Shown in pieces: positions 32,918 through 42,058 of a stretch of DNA of 44,295 bases. Positions within the stretch are counted from its first letter, which is position 1, and each line of letters starts with the position of its first letter. This DNA comes from Paracoccaceae bacterium (GTDB lineage Bacteria; Pseudomonadota; Alphaproteobacteria; Rhodobacterales; Rhodobacteraceae): assembly GCA_020630695.1 (NCBI GenBank), contig JAHDIS010000034.1:1-44295 (forward strand), read 5' to 3'. The notes below the pieces were generated by a model. The model did not search any database and was not told the origin of the DNA. It worked only from the letters and a program-made list of their open reading frames with translations. The position numbers and the translations under genes are program-made.

Positions 32918-34339
32918 CTAAAAACCGCGGTTTTCATAGGCCGCCAGGGCTCTTTTCCGGCCCACATCCGCAGCAACGATTGGATCAGGATAGGCCGCGT
33001 CCGGTGCCAGACCCCAACTTTTTGGAATCGCACTGAAATATGACAGGGCTTCGGCCGACGGTTTTGCGCGCCCTTCAGCAATCCAACGCGACACATAGGC
33101 TCTGTCCTTGTCGAACTTGTCCAACTGCGTCACGGGATTGAACACCCGAAAATACGGCGTTGCGTCCGGGCCTGAGCCCGCTGACCACTGCCACCCCATG
33201 GCATTTGCTGCCGGGTCCCAGTCGATCAGGCAATCCTCGAACCATTTCAGGCCAATTTTCCAATGGCTCAGCAGATGCTTTGTCAGATAGCTGGCCACGA
33301 TCATTCGCGAACGGTTGTGCATGCGGCCTGTGACATACATCTCGCGCATCCCGGCATCGACAAAGCGGATGCCGGTCCGGCCCTGTTTCCATGCCTGAAC
33401 TTCGGCGTTGGTTTCGTCGGCATTCCACGGGAACGCATCCCAATCCTCACGCCAGTTTCCCGTCAGGATACGGGGCGTATGCCACATCAGGTGATAGGCA
33501 AACTCGCGCCAGACCAACTCCTTGAGAAAGGTCTCGGCACCGGCTTTGCCTTCTTCCATCGCGCGGCGCCCCGCATGCCAACACTGGACCGGCGTTATTT
33601 CGCCCAAAGCGAGGTTTTCCGACAGGTTGGACGTGCCGTCCGTCCAGGGTTGATCGCGACCGTCGTTGTACCGGGCGACCTTATTCTCGATGAATTCGGC
33701 CAGTCGGGCTTGGGCGGCCTGTTCGCCCAGTTGAACGTAGGGACGCACAACCTGCGCGCCGCGTTGCATCGCCTGGCCAAGTTTCCAGTCATCAAGCTGT
33801 TCGCTGCCCGGCCATTCAGCAGGCCCCGGCACCTGCCCCGGGGTTGGCAGCGGGTTGCGCACCGGATTTGAGCGAACCATCTTCCAGAAGGGCGTGTAGA
33901 CCTTGTAATAACCGCCGGTCTTGGTCTGCACATCCCACGGCTCGAACATCAGGTGCCCGGCGAATGACTGTGCATCGACGCCCGCACCTTTCAACGCGGC
34001 TTTGACTGCCTTGTCGCGTTCAACACTGGGCGGATCGTAGGCGCGCATCCAGTAGACTGCCCCTGCCCCGGTTTGTGAGATCAGAGTCTTGATCGCTTCT
34101 AGCGCGTCACCGGACCGAAGCACCAAAGCACTGCCCTTGGACCCAAGGCTTTGCGACAGATGTCCCAGCCCCAGCCCCAGCCGCCACTTGGGCGCGGCAC
34201 CCAAGGCATCAACCAGCGCGTCGCGAACGAAAATAGGGATGATTGGCCTGCCGGTTGCAAGAGCGGCCTGCAAGGCGGGATGATCTGACAGACGCAGATC
34301 ACGGCGATACCACAGCAAGATCGGGGATTGGTCGTTCAC
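32918..34339 (-). CDS. phrB: Deoxyribodipyrimidine photolyase (class I)
   Basis: 473 residues from GTG 34339 (GGAG 8 bases upstream); longer frames exist but add a low-complexity leader. It opens SPILLWYRRDLRLSDHPAL. The FAD domain has TGRMHNRSRMIVASYLTKHLL and GWQWSAGSGPDATPYFRVFNP; the Asn in FRVFNP is the photolyase residue next to FAD N5, which argues against a cryptochrome. Repairs cyclobutane pyrimidine dimers with light. Divergent from the secreted-protein gene at 34483 with a shared 143-base promoter gap. Confidence 0.95.
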   Translation of the reverse strand: MNDQSPILLWYRRDLRLSDHPALQAALATGRPIIPIFVRDALVDALGAAPKWRLGLGLGHLSQSLGSKGSALVLRSGDALEAIKTLISQTGAGAVYWMRAYDPPSVERDKAVKAALKGAGVDAQSFAGHLMFEPWDVQTKTGGYYKVYTPFWKMVRSNPVRNPLPTPGQVPGPAEWPGSEQLDDWKLGQAMQRGAQVVRPYVQLGEQAAQARLAEFIENKVARYNDGRDQPWTDGTSNLSENLALGEITPVQCWHAGRRAMEEGKAGAETFLKELVWREFAYHLMWHTPRILTGNWREDWDAFPWNADETNAEVQAWKQGRTGIRFVDAGMREMYVTGRMHNRSRMIVASYLTKHLLSHWKIGLKWFEDCLIDWDPAANAMGWQWSAGSGPDATPYFRVFNPVTQLDKFDKDRAYVSRWIAEGRAKPSAEALSYFSAIPKSWGLAPDAAYPDPIVAADVGRKRALAAYENRGF

Positions 34340-34482
34340 TGGCGGTGCTCCGGCTTCTTGGTTTTTCAGCAATCTAGAACGGATCGGTCGCAGGCAAGGG
34401 CAATTGTGCCTCAATGGTGCTGCAATCTTTTTCGTTGACCCGCGCGACCCTCGAACCACTTAACGTTCAAAGGAGTTCTCTT

Positions 34483-34986
34483 ATGAAAATCATAGTTCCC
34501 GCATTGGCCGTCGTCGTGGCGATGGCGACAACCGCAACAGCAGATATCCAGGCCCGCTTTATCGAAGGTGCGCCAAAAGACAGATTTGAATTCACAAACA
34601 CTGGTGATTGCACGCTGGGTGCATCGCAGATCAAGCTTGATCTGGGCGAAAGCAGCGCCGGGCTGATCTTTGACACGACAGCGGCAGGCGCTGGCGTCGA
34701 AGTCTTCCAACCGCTGGAAATCGTGGCAGGCGCTGACCTTCTGAATGTTGTGCCTGTCCTGAAAGACGGTGACAACACTGCACTGCTGGAATTGCGCGGG
34801 CTGAACCCGGGCCAGAGCGTCGCCTTTACCATCGACGTCGACGACACGCTGGGTGGCCGCGAAATCACTGTATCGGGCAGCGAAATTCTGGGCGCGCGGG
34901 TGTCCTTGACAGGCGCGGAAACATCGGACGGCCGCTTTGACGAACGCGGGGTCGCTACGCTGACGCTGCCGGCCTGTCTCAGCTGA
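34483..34986 (+). CDS. Secreted protein of unknown function
   Basis: 167 residues from ATG 34483 (AGGAG 7 bases upstream). Residues 1-20 are a signal peptide ending TATA/DIQ. The mature part is beta-rich and acidic, with two cysteines (GDCTLG, PACLS) that could pair, and FIEGAPKDRFEFTN, VEVFQPLEIVAGADL and FTIDVDDTLGGREITVSG. I recall similar roseobacter proteins labelled aggregation factor core; that label rests on weak similarity. Function unknown. It ends 12 bases before the convergent gene at 34999. Confidence 0.8.
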   Translation: MKIIVPALAVVVAMATTATADIQARFIEGAPKDRFEFTNTGDCTLGASQIKLDLGESSAGLIFDTTAAGAGVEVFQPLEIVAGADLLNVVPVLKDGDNTALLELRGLNPGQSVAFTIDVDDTLGGREITVSGSEILGARVSLTGAETSDGRFDERGVATLTLPACLS

Positions 34987-34998
34987 CCCGAACCAACA

Positions 34999-36198
34999 TC
35001 ACAAGACCCGGTCCAGAGCTTCGATCAGTTTGGTGACCTCTTGTTCGCTGGTGTAGTGAACGAAGGACAGGCGCAACACGCCTGTCTCTTCTTTTACGCC
35101 CATACCCGCCAAGGCCCGGCCCGCATAAAAATCGCCGCCCCCGGCCATGATGCCCAGTGTCGCAAGTTCTGCGGCCACCTCTTCGCCAGACCGGTTCAAA
35201 GCGAGCGCAACGGTTGGCGCCCGGCCCGCCGCATCCTCAGGGCCTAGCAATCGCACAGCATTACGACCCTTCACGGCATCCAGCAGGGGTTGCAGGATGC
35301 GCACCTCGTGGTCGCGCTGCAAATCATGAACGCCTGCTGAATCCGTTCCATGATGGGCGGCAAGCGCGTCGATATAGTCCACCATCCCGGCGCAAGCCGC
35401 GACCTGTGCGTGATCCGGACCTGCCGGGGTAAACCTTTTGTAAAGGCTGCCCGCGTTGAACACATGCCCCTGGTTCGGCAAAACCTCGGCCAAGGGACGC
35501 CGAATGGTCATGATGCCCTGATGCGGACCGTAGGTTTTGTAGCTGGAAAACAGATAGATATCCGCGCCCAGAGATCCAACATCGGGCAATCCATGCGGTG
35601 CATAGCTTACGCCGTCGACACAGACAAAAGCCCCCGCCGCATGGGCAAGCGCCGTAATTTCGACAACAGGATTGATTTCACCCACCACGTTGGAACAATG
35701 CGGGAAACACACCAACCGCACCTTTTCGTCCAGCAGCGCTTCCAGATCGTCGGTATCAAGATGCCCGGTGGAGGGATCAATGCGCCACTCGCGCACGTCG
35801 ATGCCTTCGTCTGCAAGCCTGCGCCACGGCCCGGTATTCGCTTCGTGATCCTGATTGGTCACGATGATCGCCTCGCCCGGCTGAAGAAACTGCCGAAATG
35901 CCTGCGCCAGCACATAGGTATTCTGCGTTGTGGAAGGGCCAAAACTCAGTTCGTCATCGTCAACGCCCAGCACTGCGGCCAAACGGCGTCGGGCCTCGTC
36001 CATTTCCGCGCCGCCAAGGCGAGAGGCCTCATAGGGCGCGTAGGGCTGAACCTTGCGCTGGGTGTAGAACCGCGTCAGCCGATCAATAACCGCACCGCAG
36101 GTATAGGATCCGCCCGCATTCTCGAAAAAGGCCTGCCCCTCAAGGGACGGTTCGGAAAAGGCCGGGAACTGCGCCCGTACGAAATCGATATCCAGCAT
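34999..36198 (-). CDS. PLP-dependent enzyme of the cysteine desulfurase (aminotransferase V) fold
   Basis: 399 residues from ATG 36198 (GGGAGG upstream). The PLP lysine is in SSYKTYGPHQG (about 217-227), with NQDHEANTGPW and HCSNVVGEINP typical of class V desulfurase-like proteins. The C-terminal loop lacks an obvious catalytic cysteine of IscS or SufS, so it is probably a desulfurase-like protein rather than the Fe-S assembly enzyme. Substrate unknown; its place near dmdA and a BCCT carrier could point to sulfur or amino compounds (weak inference). Confidence 0.88.
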   Translation of the reverse strand: MLDIDFVRAQFPAFSEPSLEGQAFFENAGGSYTCGAVIDRLTRFYTQRKVQPYAPYEASRLGGAEMDEARRRLAAVLGVDDDELSFGPSTTQNTYVLAQAFRQFLQPGEAIIVTNQDHEANTGPWRRLADEGIDVREWRIDPSTGHLDTDDLEALLDEKVRLVCFPHCSNVVGEINPVVEITALAHAAGAFVCVDGVSYAPHGLPDVGSLGADIYLFSSYKTYGPHQGIMTIRRPLAEVLPNQGHVFNAGSLYKRFTPAGPDHAQVAACAGMVDYIDALAAHHGTDSAGVHDLQRDHEVRILQPLLDAVKGRNAVRLLGPEDAAGRAPTVALALNRSGEEVAAELATLGIMAGGGDFYAGRALAGMGVKEETGVLRLSFVHYTSEQEVTKLIEALDRVL

Positions 36199-36311
36199 TA
36201 GATCGCCTCCCGTTTTACAAAGAAACAAATCGTGCGGATCGTTCGAGGTCAAGCCACACAAAAGGCTGCCCGCCGCGCTGCATCCGGTTGATCCGGCGCA
36301 TGGGGCATAAA

Positions 36312-36344
36312 GAAAAGCCCCCGGCACAGCTACGCGCCGGGGGC
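36312..36344 (-). terminator. Terminator after the BCCT transporter
   Basis: GCCCCCGGC (36317-36325) and GCCGGGGGC (36336-36344) form a 9-bp stem with a 10-base loop. On the - strand it is followed by TTTTCTTT, a good T-tract. It lies 24 bases after the transporter stop (36368). Confidence 0.9.
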
Positions 36345-36367
36345 CAGATTTTCCAAATGAGCCGTGT

Positions 36368-38230
36368 TTACTCGGCGGGCGAGTCAACCACACCGGCTTC
36401 GACAGCTTCTGCCTTGGTCGCAGGAACACCTGCTTTTTGACGCTTGCTGTCACGCCAAATCGCCTTGAGCACCGAGATGCCCATCAGCGCCATAACCGCG
36501 CTGAACGGCAGCGCACCGATCACCATGGCTGTCTGAATTGCGCTCAGACCGCCTGCGATGATCAGGCCACCAACCACCAGCGCCAGGGCTGCACCCCAGA
36601 ACAGGATGTGCGGACGCGCCTTGGGACCTTCGTCGCCGGCTGCGTTGATCGTGTTGATGATCAAAACCGCCGAGTCAGCCGAGGTGACAAGGTAGGTCAG
36701 CAGCAAGATCACGACGACCACGGACATCGCCCAGGCCATAGTATCCGATAGCATCACCGCCAGCATCGCGAACAACTGGTCAGACTGGCCTGCGCCGACG
36801 ATCTGGCCTTCGGCCACGCCCTGCAGTTCCAGATCAATCGCTGTGCCGCCGACGATGGCAAACCAGACAAAGCACATGATTGCCGGGATAACGATCGCAC
36901 CCAAAACGTATTCACGCACGGTACGTCCCTTGGAAATCCGTGCGAGGAACACGCCCACGAACGGCGCAAAGGCGATCCACCAAGCCCAGTAGAAGATGGA
37001 CCACGCACCCTGCCATCCGGACAGGCGTCCGTCTGTGGCGGCAGAATAGGTGGCTGCCACATCTTCGGAGGACAGTCCGGCTGCGGAAGCAGGCAGGCCC
37101 TCAGTGAACGCGCTCAAAGAGCCCCAAGGACTGGATGCCGATTTGAAAATCGCCTCAAGGTCTTCCGCCGGAAGTGCTTGCACCGCTGCAGGCACCGAAG
37201 CAGCAAAGCTGTCCATCGGGGTCGCCGTCCAAACGGTCAGGATATTGCCCGGGATCGAGATCAGGTAATCCCAGATACCGACAAACAACGCCTGCAGACC
37301 AAAGAAGGTCGAGCCGAAAATCAAGAAGAAGGCGAGGATGAAGAAGCTCAGCCCCATGTTGATGTTGGACAGCCACTTGATGCCTTTGCCAACACCCGAC
37401 AGCGCCGAAAGCGTCGAGGCCCCCATGATCACCAGCAAGGCAGTCACGATGGCAGCGGTTGACATGGTCTTGTCGTCACCCGTGCCAGTATAGAGCCAAT
37501 CGCCAAATCCGATCCGGGACAGACCCGAGACAAACTGCTCAACGCCAAAGCCCAACGTTTGCGAAACACCCAAAACAGTCGCGACAACCGCAACAACGTC
37601 GACAAGGTGGCCCGTAAAGCCGGACAGTTTATGGCCAAACAGCGGTGCCAGCGCAGACCGGATGGTCAGCGGCAGATCGCGGCGATAGGAAAAATAGGCG
37701 AGTGAAAGGCCAACAATCGCGTAAGCCGCCCAGGCTGCCAGTCCCCAGTGTGTAAAGGACCAAACATAGGCCGCCCTGACATTGCCGGCGGTACTGCCTT
37801 CGGTGATCCCGCGGATCGTATCGGGGTTCGAACCAAAGTGATAAAGCGGTTCGGCTGTTGCAAAGGTCAACATCCCGATGCCAATCCCGGCCCCGAACAT
37901 CATCGAGAACCAGCTGAAATTGGAAAACTCGGGCTTGTCGTCCTCATGTCCCAGCTTGAGCCGGCCAGACGCCGGCATGACAGCAAGGATCAGGCAAACC
38001 GCCACGAAAAACGCCATGACGTAGACGTACCAATAGTTGAAGGTCGCCAGAATAAGGCTGTTGATGCTCGACAGAACGCCGCCGGCTTGCTCAGGAAAGG
38101 CAACGGCCCAAAGGATCAATCCCCCAACCAATAGCTTTCCCGTAACCGTAACGTTCTTCGTGAATCCCTTGTAAAAGCCGCTGTCTGCCACGGCAATCGG
38201 CAGATCCATGAGCGGCGGTTTAATAGACAT
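36368..38230 (-). CDS. BCCT-family transporter (betaine, choline or DMSP type)
   Basis: 620 residues with about 12 membrane segments. The glycine-rich core GAGIGIGMLTFATAEP lies near residues 131-146, and the family signature WSIFYWAWWIAFAPFVGVFLARISKGRTVREYV is intact, giving the Trp box that holds quaternary ammonium or sulfonium groups. A hydrophilic region of about 60 residues sits between TM 7 and 8 (about 320-385). ATG 38230 has GGGAGG 8 bases upstream. It follows dmdA-acuI on the same strand; a moderate terminator lies between. DMSP is the likely substrate (inference); glycine betaine is the main alternative. Confidence 0.93.
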   Translation of the reverse strand: MSIKPPLMDLPIAVADSGFYKGFTKNVTVTGKLLVGGLILWAVAFPEQAGGVLSSINSLILATFNYWYVYVMAFFVAVCLILAVMPASGRLKLGHEDDKPEFSNFSWFSMMFGAGIGIGMLTFATAEPLYHFGSNPDTIRGITEGSTAGNVRAAYVWSFTHWGLAAWAAYAIVGLSLAYFSYRRDLPLTIRSALAPLFGHKLSGFTGHLVDVVAVVATVLGVSQTLGFGVEQFVSGLSRIGFGDWLYTGTGDDKTMSTAAIVTALLVIMGASTLSALSGVGKGIKWLSNINMGLSFFILAFFLIFGSTFFGLQALFVGIWDYLISIPGNILTVWTATPMDSFAASVPAAVQALPAEDLEAIFKSASSPWGSLSAFTEGLPASAAGLSSEDVAATYSAATDGRLSGWQGAWSIFYWAWWIAFAPFVGVFLARISKGRTVREYVLGAIVIPAIMCFVWFAIVGGTAIDLELQGVAEGQIVGAGQSDQLFAMLAVMLSDTMAWAMSVVVVILLLTYLVTSADSAVLIINTINAAGDEGPKARPHILFWGAALALVVGGLIIAGGLSAIQTAMVIGALPFSAVMALMGISVLKAIWRDSKRQKAGVPATKAEAVEAGVVDSPAE

Positions 38231-38360
38231 AACTGGTTCCCTCCCGTTATTGTTGTGCGCCCACGGTAGCACAAAGCTTATGGTTTTCGGGAAATTCGCG
38301 TCGTTCGATCGATTTTTTGCGACAAAAATAGGCACAAAATGGATCAAGCCGTCGCGGATA

Positions 38361-38394
38361 CGAAAAGGCCGGCCCCATTTCTGGCGCCGGCCTT
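38361..38394 (-). terminator. Terminator after acuI
   Basis: AAGGCCGGC (38365-38373) and GCCGGCCTT (38386-38394) form a 9-bp stem with a 12-base loop. On the - strand it is followed by only TTCG after CCTT, so the T-tract is short. It lies 32 bases after the acuI stop and would limit read-through into the BCCT gene. Confidence 0.65.
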
Positions 38395-38426
38395 GCCGTA
38401 AATTCAGTCCGAAACGTCCAGATCTA

Positions 38427-39422
38427 TCAGGCGTTCACGTCAACGACCACGCGTCCACGCACCTGCCCTTTCAGGATGTCTGCACCCAGCTGCGGCAGAT
38501 CGGCCAGCGTTGCCGGGTGAACCATCGCATCAAGTTTATCCATGGGCAGATCCGACGCGATCCGCTTCCATGCACGCACGCGGTTGTCGTAGGGCTGCAT
38601 AACGCTGTCGATGCCCAGCAGGTTCACACCGCGCAGCAGAAACGGGATCACGGTTGCAGGCAAACCGGCACCGCCGGCAAGACCTACAGCCGATACAGAC
38701 CCGCCGTATTTCATCTGCCCCAGCACGCGCGCCAGCATCGCGCCGCCTACGGCATCAACGCAGCCTGCCCATGTCTCGGATTCCAGCGGACGCTTGACCG
38801 TCTCGTTGATCTCGTCACGCGCAACAATGCGCGACGCGCCCAAACCCTTCAGATAATCTTCCTGCTCGGGACGGCCCGTGACACCGGCCACTTCATACCC
38901 CAGATTTCCAAGGATCGCCGTCGCGACGGATCCCACGCCACCAGCTGCACCGGTCACCAGAACCTCGCCCTGATCCGGCTTCAAGCCGTGATCTTCCAGC
39001 GCCATGACAGCCAGCATCGCAGTGAAGCCTGCAGTGCCCACGGCCATAGCCGCCCGTGTGTCCAGTCCGTCAGGCAGTGGAACCAGCCAGTCGGCCTTCA
39101 CCCGCGCCTTCTGGCCATAACCACCCCAATGCGCCTCACCCACACGCCAACCGGTCAGAACGACCTTGTCGCCCGGTTTGTAACGGTCATCGTCAGAGGC
39201 TTCTACTGTACCGGCAAAATCGATCCCGGGAACATGCGGGTAATTCCGCACAAGACCGCCACCGGGGCCGATGCAAAGACCGTCCTTGTAGTTGACCGTC
39301 GAATATTCGACCGCAACCGTCACGTCGCCTGCTGGCAACTGATCTTCTGTCAACGCTTCGACCGAGGCCGATGTCTTTCCACTTTCCTCGTCCTTGCGGA
39401 CCACCAGTGCATTGAAGGCCAT
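38427..39422 (-). CDS. acuI: Acrylyl-CoA reductase AcuI
   Basis: 331 residues from ATG 39422 (GGGAG upstream), a zinc-free medium-chain reductase of the YhdH/AcuI type: VNYKDGLCIGPGG (about 44-56), VPGIDFAGTVE, NADPH motif TGAAGGVGSVA (about 155-165). AcuI reduces acryloyl-CoA to propionyl-CoA, removing toxic acrylate products formed from DMSP by demethylation or cleavage. It lies 77 bases downstream of dmdA, the classic roseobacter pairing. Confidence 0.94.
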   Translation of the reverse strand: MAFNALVVRKDEESGKTSASVEALTEDQLPAGDVTVAVEYSTVNYKDGLCIGPGGGLVRNYPHVPGIDFAGTVEASDDDRYKPGDKVVLTGWRVGEAHWGGYGQKARVKADWLVPLPDGLDTRAAMAVGTAGFTAMLAVMALEDHGLKPDQGEVLVTGAAGGVGSVATAILGNLGYEVAGVTGRPEQEDYLKGLGASRIVARDEINETVKRPLESETWAGCVDAVGGAMLARVLGQMKYGGSVSAVGLAGGAGLPATVIPFLLRGVNLLGIDSVMQPYDNRVRAWKRIASDLPMDKLDAMVHPATLADLPQLGADILKGQVRGRVVVDVNA

Positions 39423-39498
39423 TGCCTTGCTCCCTTCTTCTTTTTCCAAATACGCAATCGTGCCACGCCCGGTCTCGCCGGACGTCTTGTTCATAAGC

Positions 39499-40602
39499 CT
39501 AGTGCCAAAAGCTTTCGTGCACCACGGCATCGCGAAGCCCGTCCGGTGCCTGCACCTGAACATCGGTGCCATCATCCCAATGCGTCATCCGCACCATGCC
39601 AACGGCCACATTGGTGTTGTAGTCCGGGCTCCATGCGGCGCTGGATACCCGTCCGATCTGTTTGCCCTTTGCCACGACAGGCCAGTGCTGATCACAGCCC
39701 GGCACAGGATCACCCTTGATCGAGATCGCCCGCACCTGCCGCACAGGACCTTCCTGCGCAACGCGCAACAAGGCATCACGGCCAACACAGCCAATGGCCG
39801 TGGCGGTGTTGCAGAACTTGCCCAGACCGCACTCATGCGGCGTGTTCGTGCGGTCCATGTCATTGCCGTAGCTCAGCAGCCCGCCCTCGATCCGCTCGAT
39901 CAAATTCGGACAACCTGCGTGAACATCGAGATCGCGACCAGCTTCCATAAGCGCATTCCAGATCGGCATGCCCGCATCCGAGCCGGCCACATAGATCTCG
40001 AACCCGCCCTGCTTTGAATAGCCCGAACGTGCAATCACATGGCTACGCCCTTCGAAATCAAACCAGCCAAACCGGAAAAAGCGGATATCGCGCACCGAGT
40101 CACCAAAGACCCGCGCCATCAGTTCGTCCGCCAAAGGCCCCTGAACCGCCAGCGGCGACACATCCGGCTCATCCACCAGCACATCCAGCCGGTAGCCATA
40201 GGCAATCCCCTTGACCCAGAACAGCAAATCACTGTCCGCAATCGAGATCCACCAGCGATCTTCTGCCAGCTTCACGGCCACGGGGTCATTCAGCATTCCG
40301 CCCGTCTCATCAACGATTGGCACATAGAAACACTGCCCCGGCAGCATGCCCCGCAAATCGCGCGGGGTCAGCATCTGCATCAAGCGCGCGGCATCGGGTC
40401 CGCGCAATTCCACCTGCCGTTCAACAGACACATCCCAGACCTGAACCGCGTTTTTCAGGTGGTGGTAGTCTTCTTCAACCGAACGGAACACCGTTGGCAA
40501 CAGCATGTGATTGTAAACCGTATAGGCTTTGACACCGGCGGCTTCGACACCTTCGGAAAATGGTGTGCGGCGCAGGCGACGAGACGGCGAAATAAGAGTC
40601 AT
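39499..40602 (-). CDS. dmdA: Dimethylsulfoniopropionate demethylase DmdA
   Basis: 367 residues, GcvT-type fold, very like Ruegeria DmdA: opening PSRRLRRTPFSEGVEAAGVK, YTVYNHMLLPTVF, the folate region and GNDMDRTNTPHECGLGKFC, ending VVHESFW. It transfers a methyl from DMSP to tetrahydrofolate, making methylmercaptopropionate. GAGGAGA precedes ATG 40602. Together with acuI this marks DMSP use by a marine bacterium. I saw no GntR regulator next to it, unlike the Ruegeria pomeroyi locus as I recall it. Confidence 0.96.
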   Translation of the reverse strand: MTLISPSRRLRRTPFSEGVEAAGVKAYTVYNHMLLPTVFRSVEEDYHHLKNAVQVWDVSVERQVELRGPDAARLMQMLTPRDLRGMLPGQCFYVPIVDETGGMLNDPVAVKLAEDRWWISIADSDLLFWVKGIAYGYRLDVLVDEPDVSPLAVQGPLADELMARVFGDSVRDIRFFRFGWFDFEGRSHVIARSGYSKQGGFEIYVAGSDAGMPIWNALMEAGRDLDVHAGCPNLIERIEGGLLSYGNDMDRTNTPHECGLGKFCNTATAIGCVGRDALLRVAQEGPVRQVRAISIKGDPVPGCDQHWPVVAKGKQIGRVSSAAWSPDYNTNVAVGMVRMTHWDDGTDVQVQAPDGLRDAVVHESFWH

Positions 40603-40694
40603 GGTCAGATCTCCTCACAGGATTCAGGAGCTATTCTAGATGGGATGGTGGGCGGGGCGACGGATCGGGCACAGCCCGGGCCGAGCGCCGGCCG

Positions 40695-40826
40695 TTATCC
40701 CGTACCTGACCTTTGCGCAAAGGCTCCAAGGCCCCGCCAGTCGCGCGGCAACACAAAAGGTCTGAACGGCACCAGTGCCGGTCCATAAACACCGCTGCCG
40801 CGCCGTGCATAAAGACAGGCCCGCAT
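40695..40826 (-). CDS. Possible 43-residue protein overlapping the DinB stop
   Basis: An open frame starts at ATG 40826 inside a TGATG overlap with the DinB-like gene (in-frame alternative ATG 40835) and ends at TAA 40695. It encodes MRACLYARRGSGVYGPALVPFRP... with a basic, proline-rich character. The third-codon GC bias of the neighbours is weak here, and no domain is seen. The overlap favours a real coupled gene, the composition does not. The rest of the 40603-40825 gap shows only a short CGGGC-N3-GCCCG hairpin (40666-40678). Confidence 0.25.
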   Translation of the reverse strand: MRACLYARRGSGVYGPALVPFRPFVLPRDWRGLGAFAQRSGTG

Positions 40827-41344
40827 CACAGCCATGGCCCTTCTTGCGGCATGAAGATATAATCCGAGACCGGCGCATTGACCCCTGCTGCTGTCAGCAT
40901 TGCGTGAATCTGGCCGCGATGATGGGTCTGGTGATTGAACATATGCATCACGCATTGCGCTGTCGGCCGGGTGAAATCCTGCCCCACAATCGCCGAATGC
41001 CATGACGTTTGGCCCGCCAGATCAATGGCACCAATCTTTTCTGCCCAAGCCAGCAGGGCGCTGACTGTGCGAAACCTTTCGATTTCCCACGCGGCGGCAT
41101 CTTCGCAAAGCGAAACGCCCGCATCTGCCCCCACTTCGGGCGCCGCGAAATCGGCCAGATGGCTAAGCCACAATTGATCGCCCAGCAGCAAATGATTGGC
41201 CGTTCCCAGAATCGATCCGAAAAAGGCTTTGCGGTTTTTGCGCAGCGCCTTGTCGTCCAATTCGGCCATGCATGCCTTTAGCTGGCTGTTTTGCCAGCCA
41301 TTGTATCGTGCCATGCCCAAAACATATTCGGGCGTCAGGATCAC
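40826..41344 (-). CDS. DinB-like four-helix protein
   Basis: 172 residues from GTG 41344, which overlaps the DUF1326 stop as GTGA. The DinB fold shows ARYNGWQNSQ near the N-terminus, the metal His of ANHLLLGDQLW (near residue 50), and HQTHHRGQIH (about 141-150), giving the His triad. DinB/YfiT-type proteins are metal-dependent enzymes such as thiol transferases or have unknown roles. Longer upstream frames would lie inside the DUF1326 gene. Coupling to DUF1326 suggests a shared task. Confidence 0.88.
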   Translation of the reverse strand: MILTPEYVLGMARYNGWQNSQLKACMAELDDKALRKNRKAFFGSILGTANHLLLGDQLWLSHLADFAAPEVGADAGVSLCEDAAAWEIERFRTVSALLAWAEKIGAIDLAGQTSWHSAIVGQDFTRPTAQCVMHMFNHQTHHRGQIHAMLTAAGVNAPVSDYIFMPQEGPWL

Positions 41345-42048
41345 GGCTTGGGGCCTTTCCAGTCGATTGGGCAGATCTCCGCAGATTTGCCACCAAAATC
41401 CCAGACGCGGCCAAAGTCGCGCACCTTGGATTTCAGACCGCGGGCCGCGATGATGTCGGGGCCCATCCAATACTTTGAATTCGAGATCATGACTGGATGA
41501 TCCGGGCTGGCGCCATCGATCATTTCGATCTCGCCCTGAATCTTGCGGCCAATGTAGAGCCCGCGCTTCTTGCCCTCGCGCATGATCTCGACCTTCTCGC
41601 GTTCCGCACTGATGATTTCCGACACCAGCATTGTGAACAGACCGGTGGTTCCACCAGCTGCGCCGGAAAAGATCTGCAAGATGCCATTGTAAGCCTTGCC
41701 CGAGGCGCGTTCGTCCACGTAGGCCGCGACCTTCCAGTTGCCCTCGGCCATACGGCCGGGAATTTCGACCATCAGCCCGACGTTCAAACCGGAGAGGTCT
41801 TCGCCTTCGTAGTGTCCTTCATCGATGGCAATCGCCATCCAGGCGCGACAATCCCCCTCGGTGGGAGGGTGAGCGCCGAGGCTGACCACGCATGGACAGA
41901 AAACCGTGCAGGAACAATTCAGAAAAAGCTCGCCCTTGATGGCCCACTCGGTCGGGCGCATCTGGCGCCGCTTGGGGTTGGCCATGCGCTGATCGATGCG
42001 CTGCGAAATAGGAAGGCGATCTGCCTCCGGTTTGCGCGTAAGTGCCAT
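41341..42048 (-). CDS. DUF1326 protein with a CxC-x3-CxC motif
   Basis: 235 residues from ATG 42048 (AAGGAGA upstream). After a basic leader, WAIKGELFLNCSCTVFCPC (about 35-53) shows C-x-C-x3-C-x-C, a likely metal site, followed by a beta-rich DUF1326 domain (GGTTGLFTMLVSEIISAE, NSKYWMGPDII). Function unknown. It lies 10 bases after the DUF2182 gene and overlaps the DinB-like start. DUF1326 and DUF2182 genes commonly adjoin each other; a metal-related role is inferred from the motif. ATG at codon 23 (MANPKRR) is a possible later start. Confidence 0.88.
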   Translation of the reverse strand: MALTRKPEADRLPISQRIDQRMANPKRRQMRPTEWAIKGELFLNCSCTVFCPCVVSLGAHPPTEGDCRAWMAIAIDEGHYEGEDLSGLNVGLMVEIPGRMAEGNWKVAAYVDERASGKAYNGILQIFSGAAGGTTGLFTMLVSEIISAEREKVEIMREGKKRGLYIGRKIQGEIEMIDGASPDHPVMISNSKYWMGPDIIAARGLKSKVRDFGRVWDFGGKSAEICPIDWKGPKP

Positions 42049-42058
42049 GTCTTTCTCC

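Noticed and set aside
38208-39719. Open frame of 503 codons on the + strand
   Set aside because: Antisense to acuI and the end of dmdA; low-complexity, His/Arg-rich product.
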